A stretch of 64,000 nt of DNA from Polyangiaceae bacterium (GCA_025937835.1 JAICQO010000017.1:26114-90113), one strand, 5' to 3'. Counted from the stretch's first letter, positions 44,708 to 53,783 are shown. Translations and numbers: made by a program. The notes: generated by a model from the sequence alone, not told the origin.

Positions 44708-45055
44708 GTGCGCACTCTGCGACCGCGCCCGCCCGGTCCCCTGGCCGCGTTTTGCTTGACGGTGATCGTGAGCTGCTCGAGCCCGAGTCTCGAGTCTGGG
44801 GAACGGACGGTGCCACGGGAGCTTTATCAGCCCGGACAGAGCCTCGAAGCGCGGCTCTGCGAATGCCGAGAGTGCTTCGATGTCGGCTGTTGCGGCGGTG
44901 AAGCAACCGAATCCGAGGAGAGCCCGGAGGGCGAGCTCGGAATGTCCCTGTCGGCGTGTGGCCGTTGCACGCGCCGAGTCTGGACGGTGCGCGGCAGCGA
45001 GACCTGCTCGAGCCGGGCTCCACCCGAGTGCTGTGTCGCGAGCGCTCGCGACTGA
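44708..45055 (+). CDS. Cys-rich small lipoprotein
   Basis: 115 residues from GTG 44708, which gives an arginine-containing N terminus, a hydrophobic core and a lipobox-like IVSC (Cys23). The mature part has ten more cysteines, at 51, 53, 56, 61, 62, 84, 87, 100, 108 and 109, in CECREC, CC, CGRC and ECC groups, around an acidic stretch. It could be a disulfide-stabilised or metal-binding lipoprotein. No family is recognised. A longer frame upstream of 44708 overlaps two other genes and is not credible. Confidence 0.62.
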   Translation: MRTLRPRPPGPLAAFCLTVIVSCSSPSLESGERTVPRELYQPGQSLEARLCECRECFDVGCCGGEATESEESPEGELGMSLSACGRCTRRVWTVRGSETCSSRAPPECCVASARD

Positions 45056-45083
45056 GGCGAAGCTTTGGCATAGTGGCGCGCCG

Positions 45084-45878
45084 ATGGCGAAGCTACGGGC
45101 GGGAGGGCTCTGGGTTTGGCTTTCGGTGGCCTGCGCGAGCTGCGTTCCCGCGCGATCGCCCTGGTTCCACTCCGAGAGCGGCGCGACCCCCGCGAAGGTC
45201 GACCTGAGCCCGGTTCGAGACCGTCCGGGCCCGGCGGAGTATCAGCTGGCCGTCCCCGGGAGCCGAGCCCGCAGTCTCGAGGTGTGGATGCCCGAAAGCG
45301 GCGCGCCCAAGCTGCTCGTCACGTTCCTGCACGGAGCGGTGGCGCGGCAGCGCGGCAAGCGCTTCGGTTCGGAGGGCATGACGCGCGAGCTGCTGCGCTG
45401 TCTCGTGGTCCCGGCGCTCGGCGGGTATGATCCGCTGGTGCTCGCGCCGCGCAGCGCAGACGGGGAGTGGTGGGAAGAGGCGGAGACCCGGTTCGTGATC
45501 GGGCTCCGCGAGGCCGCTGTTCGGCGCTTCCCGAGCGTCGGACGGCGCCACGTCGTCGTCGGCTACAGCAACGGCGGGATCGGCGCCTGGTACTTTGCGC
45601 GGCTCTATCCCGAGTATTTTTCGGCGGCGATCCCGATCGCGGCCAACGACACGATCGCCGGTGAGACCCCGCTCCCGGTTTACGCCATCCATGGCACGCG
45701 GGACGAGGTGTTTCCAATCGCCGGCATACGCGCCAGCATTCATTCGCTCGAGCGAAAGCAGCAAAACGTGCGCCTCGTGGAGAAGTATCGCGGCGGGCAC
45801 TATGACCCATGCAGCTACGCGGCCGAGCTCGAAGGGGCACGGGCCTGGCTCGCGCAGCAAGGCCTCGCCGCCGAGTAA
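45084..45878 (+). CDS. Lipoprotein alpha/beta hydrolase
   Basis: 264 residues from ATG 45084. The signal peptide contains lipobox-like cysteines (VACASC). It has the esterase/PHB-depolymerase-like core: oxyanion region VTFLHGAVARQRGKR, nucleophile elbow VVGYSNGGIGAW, acid residue in HGTRDEVFP and His in GGHYDPCS. It is a membrane-tethered esterase-like enzyme with an unknown substrate. Its organisation is similar to the hydrolase at 11227-12111. Confidence 0.8.
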   Translation: MAKLRAGGLWVWLSVACASCVPARSPWFHSESGATPAKVDLSPVRDRPGPAEYQLAVPGSRARSLEVWMPESGAPKLLVTFLHGAVARQRGKRFGSEGMTRELLRCLVVPALGGYDPLVLAPRSADGEWWEEAETRFVIGLREAAVRRFPSVGRRHVVVGYSNGGIGAWYFARLYPEYFSAAIPIAANDTIAGETPLPVYAIHGTRDEVFPIAGIRASIHSLERKQQNVRLVEKYRGGHYDPCSYAAELEGARAWLAQQGLAAE

Positions 45879-45898
45879 GAAGGCGTTACACTCGCGCG

Positions 45899-46111
45899 AT
45901 GTCGGAAATCACCACGGCCGAGGCGCGCTTCCTCAAGCTCGAGGAAAAGGTCGCCTACCAAGACAAGACGATCTCGGAGCTCAACGACGTGGTCGTCCAA
46001 CTCCACCGGCGGGTCGACGAGCTAAAGGCACGGCTCGATGTCACCGAGCGCGCATTGCGCAGCGAGCTCGGAGCGCGCGAGATGCCGAACGAGCCGCCGC
46101 CGCACTACTGA
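45899..46111 (+). CDS. slyX: SlyX family protein
   Basis: 70 residues, the normal SlyX size. It is a single coiled coil (EARFLKLEEKVAYQDKTISELNDVVVQ) ending in the family hallmark PPPHY. Function is unknown despite wide conservation in proteobacteria. It starts 20 bp after the hydrolase stop and its 3' end overlaps a minus-strand cytochrome remnant by a few bases. Confidence 0.88.
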   Translation: MSEITTAEARFLKLEEKVAYQDKTISELNDVVVQLHRRVDELKARLDVTERALRSELGAREMPNEPPPHY

Positions 46112-46200
46112 TGCGTGTGGCACTTGTAGCAACCCATCGCGCCGGGCTGGGGGTTCTTGGGATCGAGCTCGGATCCGCCGTCCCCGTCGTACTTGATCAG
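46105..46200 (-). pseudogene. Remnant of a c-type cytochrome C terminus (CxxCH)
   Basis: An open stretch with no start codon, out of frame with the CAP-domain gene, beginning at that gene's stop. It reads LIKYDGDGGSELDPKNPQPG, then AMGCYKCHTHQ and a stop. CYKCH is a c-type heme-binding motif. It may be the tail of a lost cytochrome gene, or the real C terminus of the CAP-domain protein after a frameshift. Confidence 0.4.
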
Positions 46201-47132
46201 CGCACGGTCAGGGTGCGCAGGCTGATCATGAACAGCTTCTGCGCGCCCGGCTTCTTCGCCCAGATCGTGATCGCGTAATTGCCTGGTTCCGACTTCTTGC
46301 CGAGATCCAGCTCGATGCTGAAGCGCGGGCCGTCCAGCGTCACCGGTTTCGGCGTCTTGAACCCCGCCGGGAAGTAGAGCGTGTCGGGCGCTGGGATCTT
46401 GTACACCTTGCCGTTCAGGCGAGCCCTCGGGGGCGCACCGCGCGCGGGCATGCGGCCGATGCCGACTCCTCCGAAGCCGAGCGAAGGCGACACCGTGCCC
46501 GCCACGCGGAGCTTGCCGGAGGCGCTTGGCCGCAGCTCCTCGTACTCTCCGTAGTCGTCCACGAACTCCTGGGCGAGGCAGGGCTGCGGCACGCCGAGAG
46601 GCTGAGCGACTCCGATGCCGACTCGATTGTGCTGTGGGTTCAAGACGTTGCGCCGGTGGCCGTCGTTGGGCGGCTTCTCGGCCATGAACATCTCGTGGAG
46701 CGCAGCGAGCTTCGCCGCGTCGAAGCTCGGCTTCGGCTCGAGCTTGCGCACGGCCAGGTCGAACAGACACGCGGCGTTCTCCTGGACGAAGTCACTTCCC
46801 CCGCTCTCGGTGTAGCGCTGCTCGGGAACGGAGCCGTCGCTGCCGACGTGACCGGTGAAGCCGTTGGCGGCCATGTCGCGCGCGTGCCGGAGCCCGGCTT
46901 TCGACGCGGCCTCGTCGAGCACGACCGGGGCGAGCCCTGCCGCCTTGCGATCGCGATTGACGAGGCCGAGCACGAAGCGCTGCGCTTCCGCGTAGCCGAG
47001 CGCCTTCGGAGCGCGGGCTTTCGGCGGGGTCGGAGGCTTGCTCCAGGCGCGTGGCTCTGCGCTCGCCAAGATCCCTGTTAGAGCCGAGAGTGCCAAGAGC
47101 CGGCGGAGCGCCCGAGAGTGTCTCACGATCAC
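46197..47132 (-). CDS. CAP/SCP-domain secreted protein
   Basis: 311 residues. A signal peptide (LLALSALTGILASAEPRAWS) is followed by a CAP (cysteine-rich secretory/YkwD) domain at about 45-170: LVNRDRKAAGLAPVVLDEAAS, HARDMAANGFTGHVGSDGS, NDGHRRNVLNPQHNRVGIGV. A C-terminal beta-sandwich-like domain (about 210-311) ends in ISLRTLTVR. It is secreted; CAP proteins are often matrix or host-interaction proteins of unknown activity. The stop is followed without a gap by a CxxCH-containing remnant in another frame. Confidence 0.85.
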   Translation of the reverse strand: MIVRHSRALRRLLALSALTGILASAEPRAWSKPPTPPKARAPKALGYAEAQRFVLGLVNRDRKAAGLAPVVLDEAASKAGLRHARDMAANGFTGHVGSDGSVPEQRYTESGGSDFVQENAACLFDLAVRKLEPKPSFDAAKLAALHEMFMAEKPPNDGHRRNVLNPQHNRVGIGVAQPLGVPQPCLAQEFVDDYGEYEELRPSASGKLRVAGTVSPSLGFGGVGIGRMPARGAPPRARLNGKVYKIPAPDTLYFPAGFKTPKPVTLDGPRFSIELDLGKKSEPGNYAITIWAKKPGAQKLFMISLRTLTVR

Positions 47133-47180
47133 GAAGGATAGCTCGCCCGCGGCCTGACGCGGCTGCGAGCTTTGGCGCAG

Positions 47181-48245
47181 CTAGCGACGCGCCTGGAACA
47201 CCAGGTTGAACGGCGTCTGTGCCACGCGCTGGAACGACGTGAACCCGGCCTTTCGAAACACTTCGGCCAGCCGCGCCTCGCCCGCCTGAGCGCCGAGCAC
47301 CAGCGAGCCCCCCTCCGAGATCGCGTGCGCGCAGCAAATCGCCGTCGAGGCCGCGTAATACATGCTCGCGACCGGCGAGAGATTGTCCTCGAGCCGATCG
47401 GCGGCGAACGGCTCGACCAGCATCACGCTGCCGCCCGGCGCCAAGTGCTCGAGCGCGTGGCTCGCGGCGGCGAGCGGATCGCCGAGATCGTGCAGGCAAT
47501 CGAAGAAGCAGATTAACCCGTACTGGCCCGGGTATCCGGACGCGCCAGCCACGTCGAAGCGCACCCGCTCGCGGAGCCCGGCCTCGGCCGCGATGCCCCG
47601 GGCGGTCTCGATCGACGGCGCGTGGACGTCGAAGCCGTGAACGCGAGATTTCGGGAACGCCTCTGCGATCAGCACGCTCGAGTGCCCGTGTCCGCAGCCC
47701 ACGTCGGCCACCTCGATGCCGTCGTTCAGTCGCTCGACCACGCCGTCCAGCGCAGGCAGCCACTCCGGGACCAGGGCCGCGCGGTAGGCATTGCGGTAGA
47801 ACGCGGCGACCCCGCAAAACAGTCGCCCGCTGTGATCACCCCAGGCCACGCCTTTTCCGGTCCGGAATGCCTCGAGCGTCTTGCCTTCGTCGAGCCACAT
47901 CGACGCCGGCGTGTTCCAGGCGTGCGGCACGTAGAGCGGGCTGTTCTCGTCTGCCAGCACGAGGGCGTGCTCGGGTGACAGCTCGTACGTGTCGCTCACG
48001 GCGTGGTACGTGAGGTAGCCGCTCGCGGCCTGGGAGTTCAGCCATTCGCGCACGTAACGCTCGGCGCAGCGCGTGCGTGTGGAGAGCTCGCGCGCGCTGA
48101 GCGGTCCGGCGCCGGCGAGCGCCTTGTAGAGACCCAGCTTGCCGCCGATGCTGACCATGACGCCGCCGTAGCCGGCCGACAGGTCGATGACCGCGCGCTG
48201 GATGAAAGTGTTGAGCTTGTCCTGGTCGATCGCCGGAGAATTCAT
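47181..48245 (-). CDS. Winged-helix/SAM-dependent methyltransferase
   Basis: 354 residues. The N-terminal part (about 20-110) is a winged-helix dimerisation domain (LGLYKALAGAGPLSARELSTRT, LNSQAASGYLTYH). The class I methyltransferase domain follows, with motif I EVADVGCGHGHSS, the acidic residue in VHGFDVHAPSIETAR, and LICFFDCLHDLGDP. This layout suits O- or N-methyltransferases of small molecules. It is cytoplasmic. It is divergent from the GlxA-type regulator at 48377, which probably controls it. Confidence 0.85.
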   Translation of the reverse strand: MNSPAIDQDKLNTFIQRAVIDLSAGYGGVMVSIGGKLGLYKALAGAGPLSARELSTRTRCAERYVREWLNSQAASGYLTYHAVSDTYELSPEHALVLADENSPLYVPHAWNTPASMWLDEGKTLEAFRTGKGVAWGDHSGRLFCGVAAFYRNAYRAALVPEWLPALDGVVERLNDGIEVADVGCGHGHSSVLIAEAFPKSRVHGFDVHAPSIETARGIAAEAGLRERVRFDVAGASGYPGQYGLICFFDCLHDLGDPLAAASHALEHLAPGGSVMLVEPFAADRLEDNLSPVASMYYAASTAICCAHAISEGGSLVLGAQAGEARLAEVFRKAGFTSFQRVAQTPFNLVFQARR

Positions 48246-48265
48246 GTTCGATGCTGCCTTTCGCG

Positions 48266-48284
48266 CGAGGCCACGACGGCCTCG
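48266..48284. promoter_or_regulatory. Inverted repeat in the methyltransferase/GlxA divergent promoter
   Basis: CGAGGCC-ACGAC-GGCCTCG is a perfect 7-bp inverted repeat with a 5-bp spacer, 21 bp upstream of the methyltransferase start and 93 bp upstream of the GlxA-type gene. A second, smaller repeat (GCCTC-N5-GAGGC) lies about 30 bp further right. It could be the binding site of the divergent regulator. Confidence 0.4.
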
Positions 48285-48376
48285 GTCGCCGATACTTGCG
48301 GCGTCGAGCCTGCCTCCGGCAGAGGCGGGATCGCCCTGAATCGGTTCATTCGTGCCATATCTGCACCCAAACCCGC

Positions 48377-49402
48377 ATGCCAGAGCCCCAGTCCGTCGCG
48401 AGCACCGTCCGCGTGAGCCTCGTGGCGCTCCCGGACTCGGCGGCCTCGACGCTCTTCGGGGTGCTCGACGCGATGAACGCGCTGTCGATGATCCACCCGG
48501 GGGTGGAAGGGCCGTTCCGCACGCAGATCGTCGGCGAACGAGCGGGGCGGCTTTCCATCGCCAGCGGCGTCGGCATCGACATCGAGAGCGGCGTCGACGA
48601 CCTCGACACTCCCGATCTGCTGATCGTGCCCTCGGTGGTGCTCGGGGCAGAGGGCTGGAAGACGGGACGCTTTCCGAAGCTCCGCGAATGGATCCGGCGG
48701 GCGCACGAGCGCGGCGCGGTGTTGTGCTCCGCGTGCTCCGGCATCTTCCTGTTGGCCGAGACCGGCCTGTTCGATCACAAAGACGCGACGCTGCATTTCG
48801 CGTACACGCGCGCGTTCGCCGCGACGTTTCCAGACGTGCGCATTCACCCCGAGCGTGTGCTGATGGTTTCTGGTGCGCGTGAAGAGCTCGTCAGCTCCGG
48901 TGCCTCGACGACCTGGCACGACCTGGTCCTCTACTTGCTCGCGCGCTACGCGGGCGCGACCCATGCTCACGACGTGGCGCGCTCGATGGCGCTGCAGTGG
49001 CACCAGGACGGGCTCACTCCGTACCTGGTGTTCGAGGGCAAGAGCGATCACGGCGACGCCGCCATCGCCAGCGCGCAACGCTGGCTGCGCGAGCATTTCG
49101 CGATCGCGAACCCCGTCGAAGAGATGATGCGACGCTCGTCACTCGCCGAACGCACCTTCAAGCGCCGCTTCAGCAGCGCCACCGGGCTCGCGCCGATCGC
49201 CTACGTGCAACGCCTCCGCATCGAAGACGCGAAGCGCCGGCTGGAACGCACCGACGCTTCCGTCGATGAGATCAGCTGGCAGGTGGGCTACGAGGACGCC
49301 GCATTTTTCAGGCGTTTGTTCAAGCGCACGACGGGCCTCGCGCCGGGCGCGTACCGCAAGCGCTTCCGCATGCCGGACTTCGCGGGTCGCTCGCGAAGAT
49401 GA
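48377..49402 (+). CDS. GlxA-family transcriptional regulator (DJ-1/PfpI + AraC)
   Basis: 341 residues from ATG 48377. The N-terminal DJ-1/PfpI-like domain (about 10-190) has SLVALPDSAASTLFGVLDAM and the nucleophile-elbow-like VLCSACSGIFLLAETG. The C-terminal AraC domain (about 230-335) has two helix-turn-helices (SLAERTFKRRFSSATGLAP; VDEISWQVGYEDAAFFRRLF). This is the GlxA architecture; in relatives the N-terminal domain binds small amines or other metabolites. It is divergent from the methyltransferase gene. Confidence 0.92.
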   Translation: MPEPQSVASTVRVSLVALPDSAASTLFGVLDAMNALSMIHPGVEGPFRTQIVGERAGRLSIASGVGIDIESGVDDLDTPDLLIVPSVVLGAEGWKTGRFPKLREWIRRAHERGAVLCSACSGIFLLAETGLFDHKDATLHFAYTRAFAATFPDVRIHPERVLMVSGAREELVSSGASTTWHDLVLYLLARYAGATHAHDVARSMALQWHQDGLTPYLVFEGKSDHGDAAIASAQRWLREHFAIANPVEEMMRRSSLAERTFKRRFSSATGLAPIAYVQRLRIEDAKRRLERTDASVDEISWQVGYEDAAFFRRLFKRTTGLAPGAYRKRFRMPDFAGRSRR

Positions 49403-49454
49403 TCGTCTCGATGGCGGGTAAGAAGCTCCAGGAGTCACTCGGAGAAGATGCCTT

Positions 49455-49865
49455 GTGTCTGGAGCTTGCCTGGAGCTCGATGCCAGTGGCGGCCGCGTCT
49501 ATCGCGAGCTCGTGGATCTGCACGCGAGCGCGGTCTCGCTCGAAGATCCGGCGAAGCGCCGCGGAATCGCGCGCTTCGTGAAGGCGCTCTCGGATGCCTC
49601 GCTCACGATGGAACGCGACCTGGCCACTGCGATTCCACTGCTCCTCGAAACAACGGGGGTGAGCCCAGCAGTGCTCTCGAGAGCTCTCGAGTACCAGCGC
49701 TTCGGGGGCACGCTCGTCGGCGACGTGCACGGGGCGCTGGAAGACGCCGAAGCCTGGCAGGCAGCCCTCGACGGGCGGGGCGCTCGCGGTCCGGAGGAGT
49801 TGTCGAAGCTCGTCGACTGGGGCGTGTACCTGACGGCGCTTTGGCCGGAACAAGCGTGGGATTGA
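49455..49865 (+). CDS. Hypothetical protein
   Basis: 136 residues from GTG 49455 with GGAGAAG about 8 bp upstream. Codon use is typical of the neighbourhood. It is soluble and mostly helical (YRELVDLHASAVSLEDPAKRR; PAVLSRALEYQRF). No motif or family is recognised. It lies between the GlxA-type regulator and a hybrid kinase, with its own direction matching both. Confidence 0.55.
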   Translation: MSGACLELDASGGRVYRELVDLHASAVSLEDPAKRRGIARFVKALSDASLTMERDLATAIPLLLETTGVSPAVLSRALEYQRFGGTLVGDVHGALEDAEAWQAALDGRGARGPEELSKLVDWGVYLTALWPEQAWD

Positions 49866-50011
49866 CGAGTTACGAGCGCTGGAGCCCGCCCGGCTGCTGA
49901 ATCGTTCAGGGGGTCTGCCCGGCTTCGAACGAACGTGTTGATCGGATCTCTGGATCGGGGCAGAGTGCGCCGCCGCACGGGCGCACCGAAACGCGCTCGT
50001 AGAGAGAGGAC

Positions 50012-51670
50012 GTGAATTCATCCGCGCTGGAACAGGAGGTTCTGGTACTGCGTGCGCGTGTTGCCGAGCTGGAGGACCGCCTCAGCGGCATCGACCAGGT
50101 CGAGGAGCTGATCCTCGACGCGCGCGCCCAGTCGCAGGCCTTGCTCGACAACATCCCGCACATGGCGTGGATGAAGAACACCGAGGGCGTGTTTCTCGCG
50201 GTAAATGAGGCGTTCGCACGCGCAGCCGGGCGGCCCAAGGCCGAGATCCTCGGCCGGACGGACGTCGGGCTCTGGCCGGACGAGCTGGCCGAGCGCTACA
50301 TGGCCGACGACCGGCGCGTGGTGGCGAGCGGCGAGCGCTTCTTCGTCGAAGAGCCGATCTCGGAGGCGGGCGAGGTCAAGTGGTTCGAGACCTTCAAGAC
50401 CCCGCTCCGGGATGCGCGCGGCGTGGTGGTCGGAAGCGTGGGGCTCGCGCGCGAGATCACCGAGCGCAAGCGCGCCGAAGAGCAACGCCAGCTGCTCGAG
50501 CGCCGGATCCAGGAGACGCAAAAGCTCGAGAGCCTCGGCGTGCTCGCCGGCGGGATCGCGCACGATTTCAACAACCTACTCGTCGGCGTGCTGTCGAACT
50601 CGGAGCTCGCGCTGGAGGCGCTGAGCCGAGCTCGGGACCTCGCTGACGTGGCGGAACGAATCGCGGCGGTGCGAAACTCGGCGCTCCACGCGGCCGAGCT
50701 CACCAATCAGATGCTCGCCTACTCCGGGCGCGGCCACTTCGACGTTCGGCCGATCTCGCTTACCGAAATGGTCCGAGAAATGGACCATCTACTGAGCGCC
50801 TCGATTTCGAAGAAGGCGCACGTCCACTATCAGCTCACGGCCAACCTGCCCGCCGTGCAGGCCGACGTGGCGCAGATGCGCCAGGTGATCATGAACCTCG
50901 TCACCAATGCCTCGGACGCGCTCGAGGATCGGGAAGGGCAGGTGTACGTGCGTACCGGCACCGAGCAGCGGCGCAAAGTGGTCTCGGAGGTTTACGGGCC
51001 GGTGCCGCTGCCGCCCGGGCCGTACGCGTTCCTGGAGGTCGCCGACGACGGTTGCGGAATGAACGACGAGACGAAAAACCGTATCTTCGAACCGTTCTTC
51101 ACGACCAAGTTCACCGGCCGGGGCCTTGGTCTGTCGGCGGTGCAGGGCATCGTACGCGGTCACGGCGGCGGCATCGTCCTCGAGAGCGCGCCCGGCTCGG
51201 GAACGAAGATCAAGGTGCTGCTCCCCTGCAGCGATCTGCCGGCGGTCAACCTGACGCGTCCGAAGCCGGACGCGGTAGGGGAGTGGACCGGCAGCGGGCT
51301 CGTGCTGTTGGTCGACGACGACGCGCGCGTGCGGATGGTGACGGAGCTGCTCCTGCGCAGCATCGGCTTCGAGGTGCTCCCGACCAGCACCGGGCGCGAA
51401 GCGATCCGCGAGTTCGAGCGGTGTGCGAGCGAGGTACGGCTGGTAGTGCTCGACGTGACCATGCCCGATCTCAACGGCGATCAGGTGTTGGCAGAGCTAC
51501 GGCGCCGCCGTCCGGACGTGCCGGTGCTCTTGTGCAGCGGCTACAGCGAGGACGAGATGTGTCACCGCTTCAGCGCCGAGGACATGGCCACTTTTCTGCA
51601 GAAACCCTACCCGTTCGACGTGTTTCGGGCGCGGCTGCGCGAGCTACTCGAGCGCTCGAGCGCTCACTGA
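50012..51670 (+). CDS. Hybrid histidine kinase with PAS domain and receiver
   Basis: 552 residues from GTG 50012 (GAGAGGAC upstream). An N-terminal coiled coil (LEQEVLVLRARVAELEDRL) leads into a PAS domain (about 40-155, MAWMKNTEGVFLAVNEAFARAAG). The His box is GGIAHDFNNLLVG. The ATPase domain has NLVTNASDALE, VADDGCGM and GRGLGLSAVQGI. The C-terminal receiver has the acceptor Asp in VVLDVTMPDLNG and Lys in FLQKPYPF. It is cytoplasmic and orphan, like the kinase at 41258. Its 3' end overlaps the FUSC gene stop on the opposite strand. Confidence 0.92.
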   Translation: MNSSALEQEVLVLRARVAELEDRLSGIDQVEELILDARAQSQALLDNIPHMAWMKNTEGVFLAVNEAFARAAGRPKAEILGRTDVGLWPDELAERYMADDRRVVASGERFFVEEPISEAGEVKWFETFKTPLRDARGVVVGSVGLAREITERKRAEEQRQLLERRIQETQKLESLGVLAGGIAHDFNNLLVGVLSNSELALEALSRARDLADVAERIAAVRNSALHAAELTNQMLAYSGRGHFDVRPISLTEMVREMDHLLSASISKKAHVHYQLTANLPAVQADVAQMRQVIMNLVTNASDALEDREGQVYVRTGTEQRRKVVSEVYGPVPLPPGPYAFLEVADDGCGMNDETKNRIFEPFFTTKFTGRGLGLSAVQGIVRGHGGGIVLESAPGSGTKIKVLLPCSDLPAVNLTRPKPDAVGEWTGSGLVLLVDDDARVRMVTELLLRSIGFEVLPTSTGREAIREFERCASEVRLVVLDVTMPDLNGDQVLAELRRRRPDVPVLLCSGYSEDEMCHRFSAEDMATFLQKPYPFDVFRARLRELLERSSAH

Positions 51671-53778
51671 CGGAGCAGCGACAGCGCCGCGCGGCCGGCC
51701 TCCCCGGTGCGGTCGGCTTCGTAGATGCTGACGTTGATACGGCGCACGAGCCACGGATACGCCGAGCTCTCGGCCGGGACGCTCGGGAGCTCGAGGTGCA
51801 GCGGTTGGGCCTGGGGCGAGATGGAATAGGGCGCGGCGTCGACCTCGAGGCGCCGGCCGATGCGGGGGCGCGCCTCGACCAGGGCGCGCTCGGCTTCCGT
51901 GTTACGAAGCTGCTCGGCGCGGCGAGCCAGGAGCAGCCTCAGCGACGAGAGGTGCGCCATCAGGCTCTGCGCGTGGTCGATGAACGACACCAGCGCGGGC
52001 AACGGCGGCCGCACGCGCGCAGGTTCGACGCTGCCGAGCCGCACGATCGAGATCAGCGCGTCGAGCGCGGCGTACGCGCGCTCGCGAGCGATTCTCCGCC
52101 CCGAGAGCGCGTCGGGCGTCATCGACAGGGCCGTGCCCGCATACGAGGCGAGCGCCACGAGCGCGTTCTCCACGGCGCCCGGAAGCGAGCGGCGCGACCA
52201 CGAAGGCAGCACGTAGCTGAACGCCCACGCGAAGCCCGCGCCGAGCACGGTATCGCCCAGCCGCTCGACCAGCACGATCGGCGTGACGAAGGCCATGCTT
52301 CGGGTCTGGAGCAGCGCCGTCACGGTCGCGGCCGTCGCGGTCAGCGTGTACCGGACATTGACGAACGCGTGAGCCGCCCCCACGGCCAGCAAGAAAATCG
52401 GCACGATCGCCGCCTCCGGCGCGAAGCTCGCCAGTCCGAGCGCGAGCAAGCAGCCCGCGGCGGTGCCGAGGATGCGCTCATTCCGGCGTGAGACCGTCTG
52501 TGCCAGCGTGCCACGCAGCACGACCGCGACGCTCAGCACCATCCAGTGGGGGTGGGCCGCCCAGGGCAACGCCGAGCTCAGCGCGTGAGCAGTCGACAGC
52601 GCGACGGCGCTGCGCAACGCATGCCGGAGCACCGGGGAGTGTAGGCTGAAGTTGCGCGCGAGCTCGGTGAGCGGCCATTCGTCGTCGGTCGCGAGCTGGT
52701 CGAGCTCGGAGCTGGACAGCGGCTCCTCGAGGTGAGCGCCGCGCAGGGACTCATGGATCGACGCGATCAGGTCGACCAGGAGCTGCTGGCGGGAGCCGAG
52801 CGCGGGCAGCAGCCGGAGCCGCGGATCTCCCGACGGCAGCTCGCGCTCGTCGAGGATCGCGGCGATCTCCCGGGCGGCCCGAGCGCGGTCGAAGCTCGGG
52901 AGGCCCCCGGTCGAGAGCGCCGTCTCCGCGGCGTCCAGCGCTGCGGCGCTCGCCCGGAGTGAACGCGCGAGGCGCGCGCATATCAGCTGCGCGAGCTGGT
53001 CGTTGCCGAGCAGGTCGAGGTCCAGACGGCTCGTGAGCAGCAGATCCCGGAGCTCGATCGTTCGCAGCAACAGCCGGGCGTGGTCGATACGGCCGCGGCG
53101 TTGCTTGCCGTCGAAGACCAGATCGCGCGCCGACTGGAGCAACACCGCGAGCTCCGCTTCCTGGTGGATCTGGCCCCAGCGCGCGCTCGCGTCCTGCTCG
53201 ACCGGAGCGCGCTCTTCGAGCACGGCCGCGCGCGAACGCAGCAGCCGGGCCGAGGCGCCCACGGCCGACAGAACCGCCAGCGTGCGGTACCGGCCTTCCA
53301 GCAACAGCGTGCTGAGGAACGCCCAGCCGGCGTAGAGCGCCCCGCCGAACAGCGTCCACGACAGGAGCTCGGAGTGGGGGAGCGGCGGCGGCGAGGCCAG
53401 CGAGAACACGATCGCGAGCACCACCGTGAACGCGATCGGGCCGGCGCGGGGCCCCCAGGCCATCGTCATCATCGCCCCGAACACCAGCCCGGCGATGCCG
53501 AGGTTCGTGAGCAGCGGCGACGGCTCGAGCAGCGTGATCGCGAGCGCCGTGGCGCTGCCGAGCACGCCTCCCGCCAGCGCTCGCCGTGCCGCGCGGCCCG
53601 GCCGATCCACGAGGTGCGGCAAGCTCGCGTAGATCGCCCCGGCAGTCGCTGCGTGCGCGGCGCCCGACGGCCCCAGCAAAGCCGCAGCGCCCTGCGAAAG
53701 GCCGACACCCAGCGCGACGCTCAGGCCGTTGAGCACGAAAGCGGGGAGCCGCCGCAGGCCGCCGAGCATTGCCGGCAT
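51664..53778 (-). CDS. FUSC-family inner-membrane protein
   Basis: 704 residues from ATG 53778, 5 bp after the sigma factor stop. It has two blocks of membrane helices, one at about 10-150 (FVLNGLSVALGVGLSQGAAALL, IAFTVVLAIVFSLA) and one at about 395-530 (SAVALSTAHALSSALPWAAHPHW, VVLRGTLAQTVSRRNERILGTAAG), separated by a large helical cytoplasmic part. This is the FUSC/YccS/AaeB layout, associated with export of aromatic acids or other toxic compounds. Here it is third in an operon with copA and a CorE-like sigma factor, which suggests a role in copper stress. Confidence 0.82.
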   Translation of the reverse strand: MPAMLGGLRRLPAFVLNGLSVALGVGLSQGAAALLGPSGAAHAATAGAIYASLPHLVDRPGRAARRALAGGVLGSATALAITLLEPSPLLTNLGIAGLVFGAMMTMAWGPRAGPIAFTVVLAIVFSLASPPPLPHSELLSWTLFGGALYAGWAFLSTLLLEGRYRTLAVLSAVGASARLLRSRAAVLEERAPVEQDASARWGQIHQEAELAVLLQSARDLVFDGKQRRGRIDHARLLLRTIELRDLLLTSRLDLDLLGNDQLAQLICARLARSLRASAAALDAAETALSTGGLPSFDRARAAREIAAILDERELPSGDPRLRLLPALGSRQQLLVDLIASIHESLRGAHLEEPLSSSELDQLATDDEWPLTELARNFSLHSPVLRHALRSAVALSTAHALSSALPWAAHPHWMVLSVAVVLRGTLAQTVSRRNERILGTAAGCLLALGLASFAPEAAIVPIFLLAVGAAHAFVNVRYTLTATAATVTALLQTRSMAFVTPIVLVERLGDTVLGAGFAWAFSYVLPSWSRRSLPGAVENALVALASYAGTALSMTPDALSGRRIARERAYAALDALISIVRLGSVEPARVRPPLPALVSFIDHAQSLMAHLSSLRLLLARRAEQLRNTEAERALVEARPRIGRRLEVDAAPYSISPQAQPLHLELPSVPAESSAYPWLVRRINVSIYEADRTGEAGRAALSLLRQ

Positions 53779-53783
53779 CCAAG

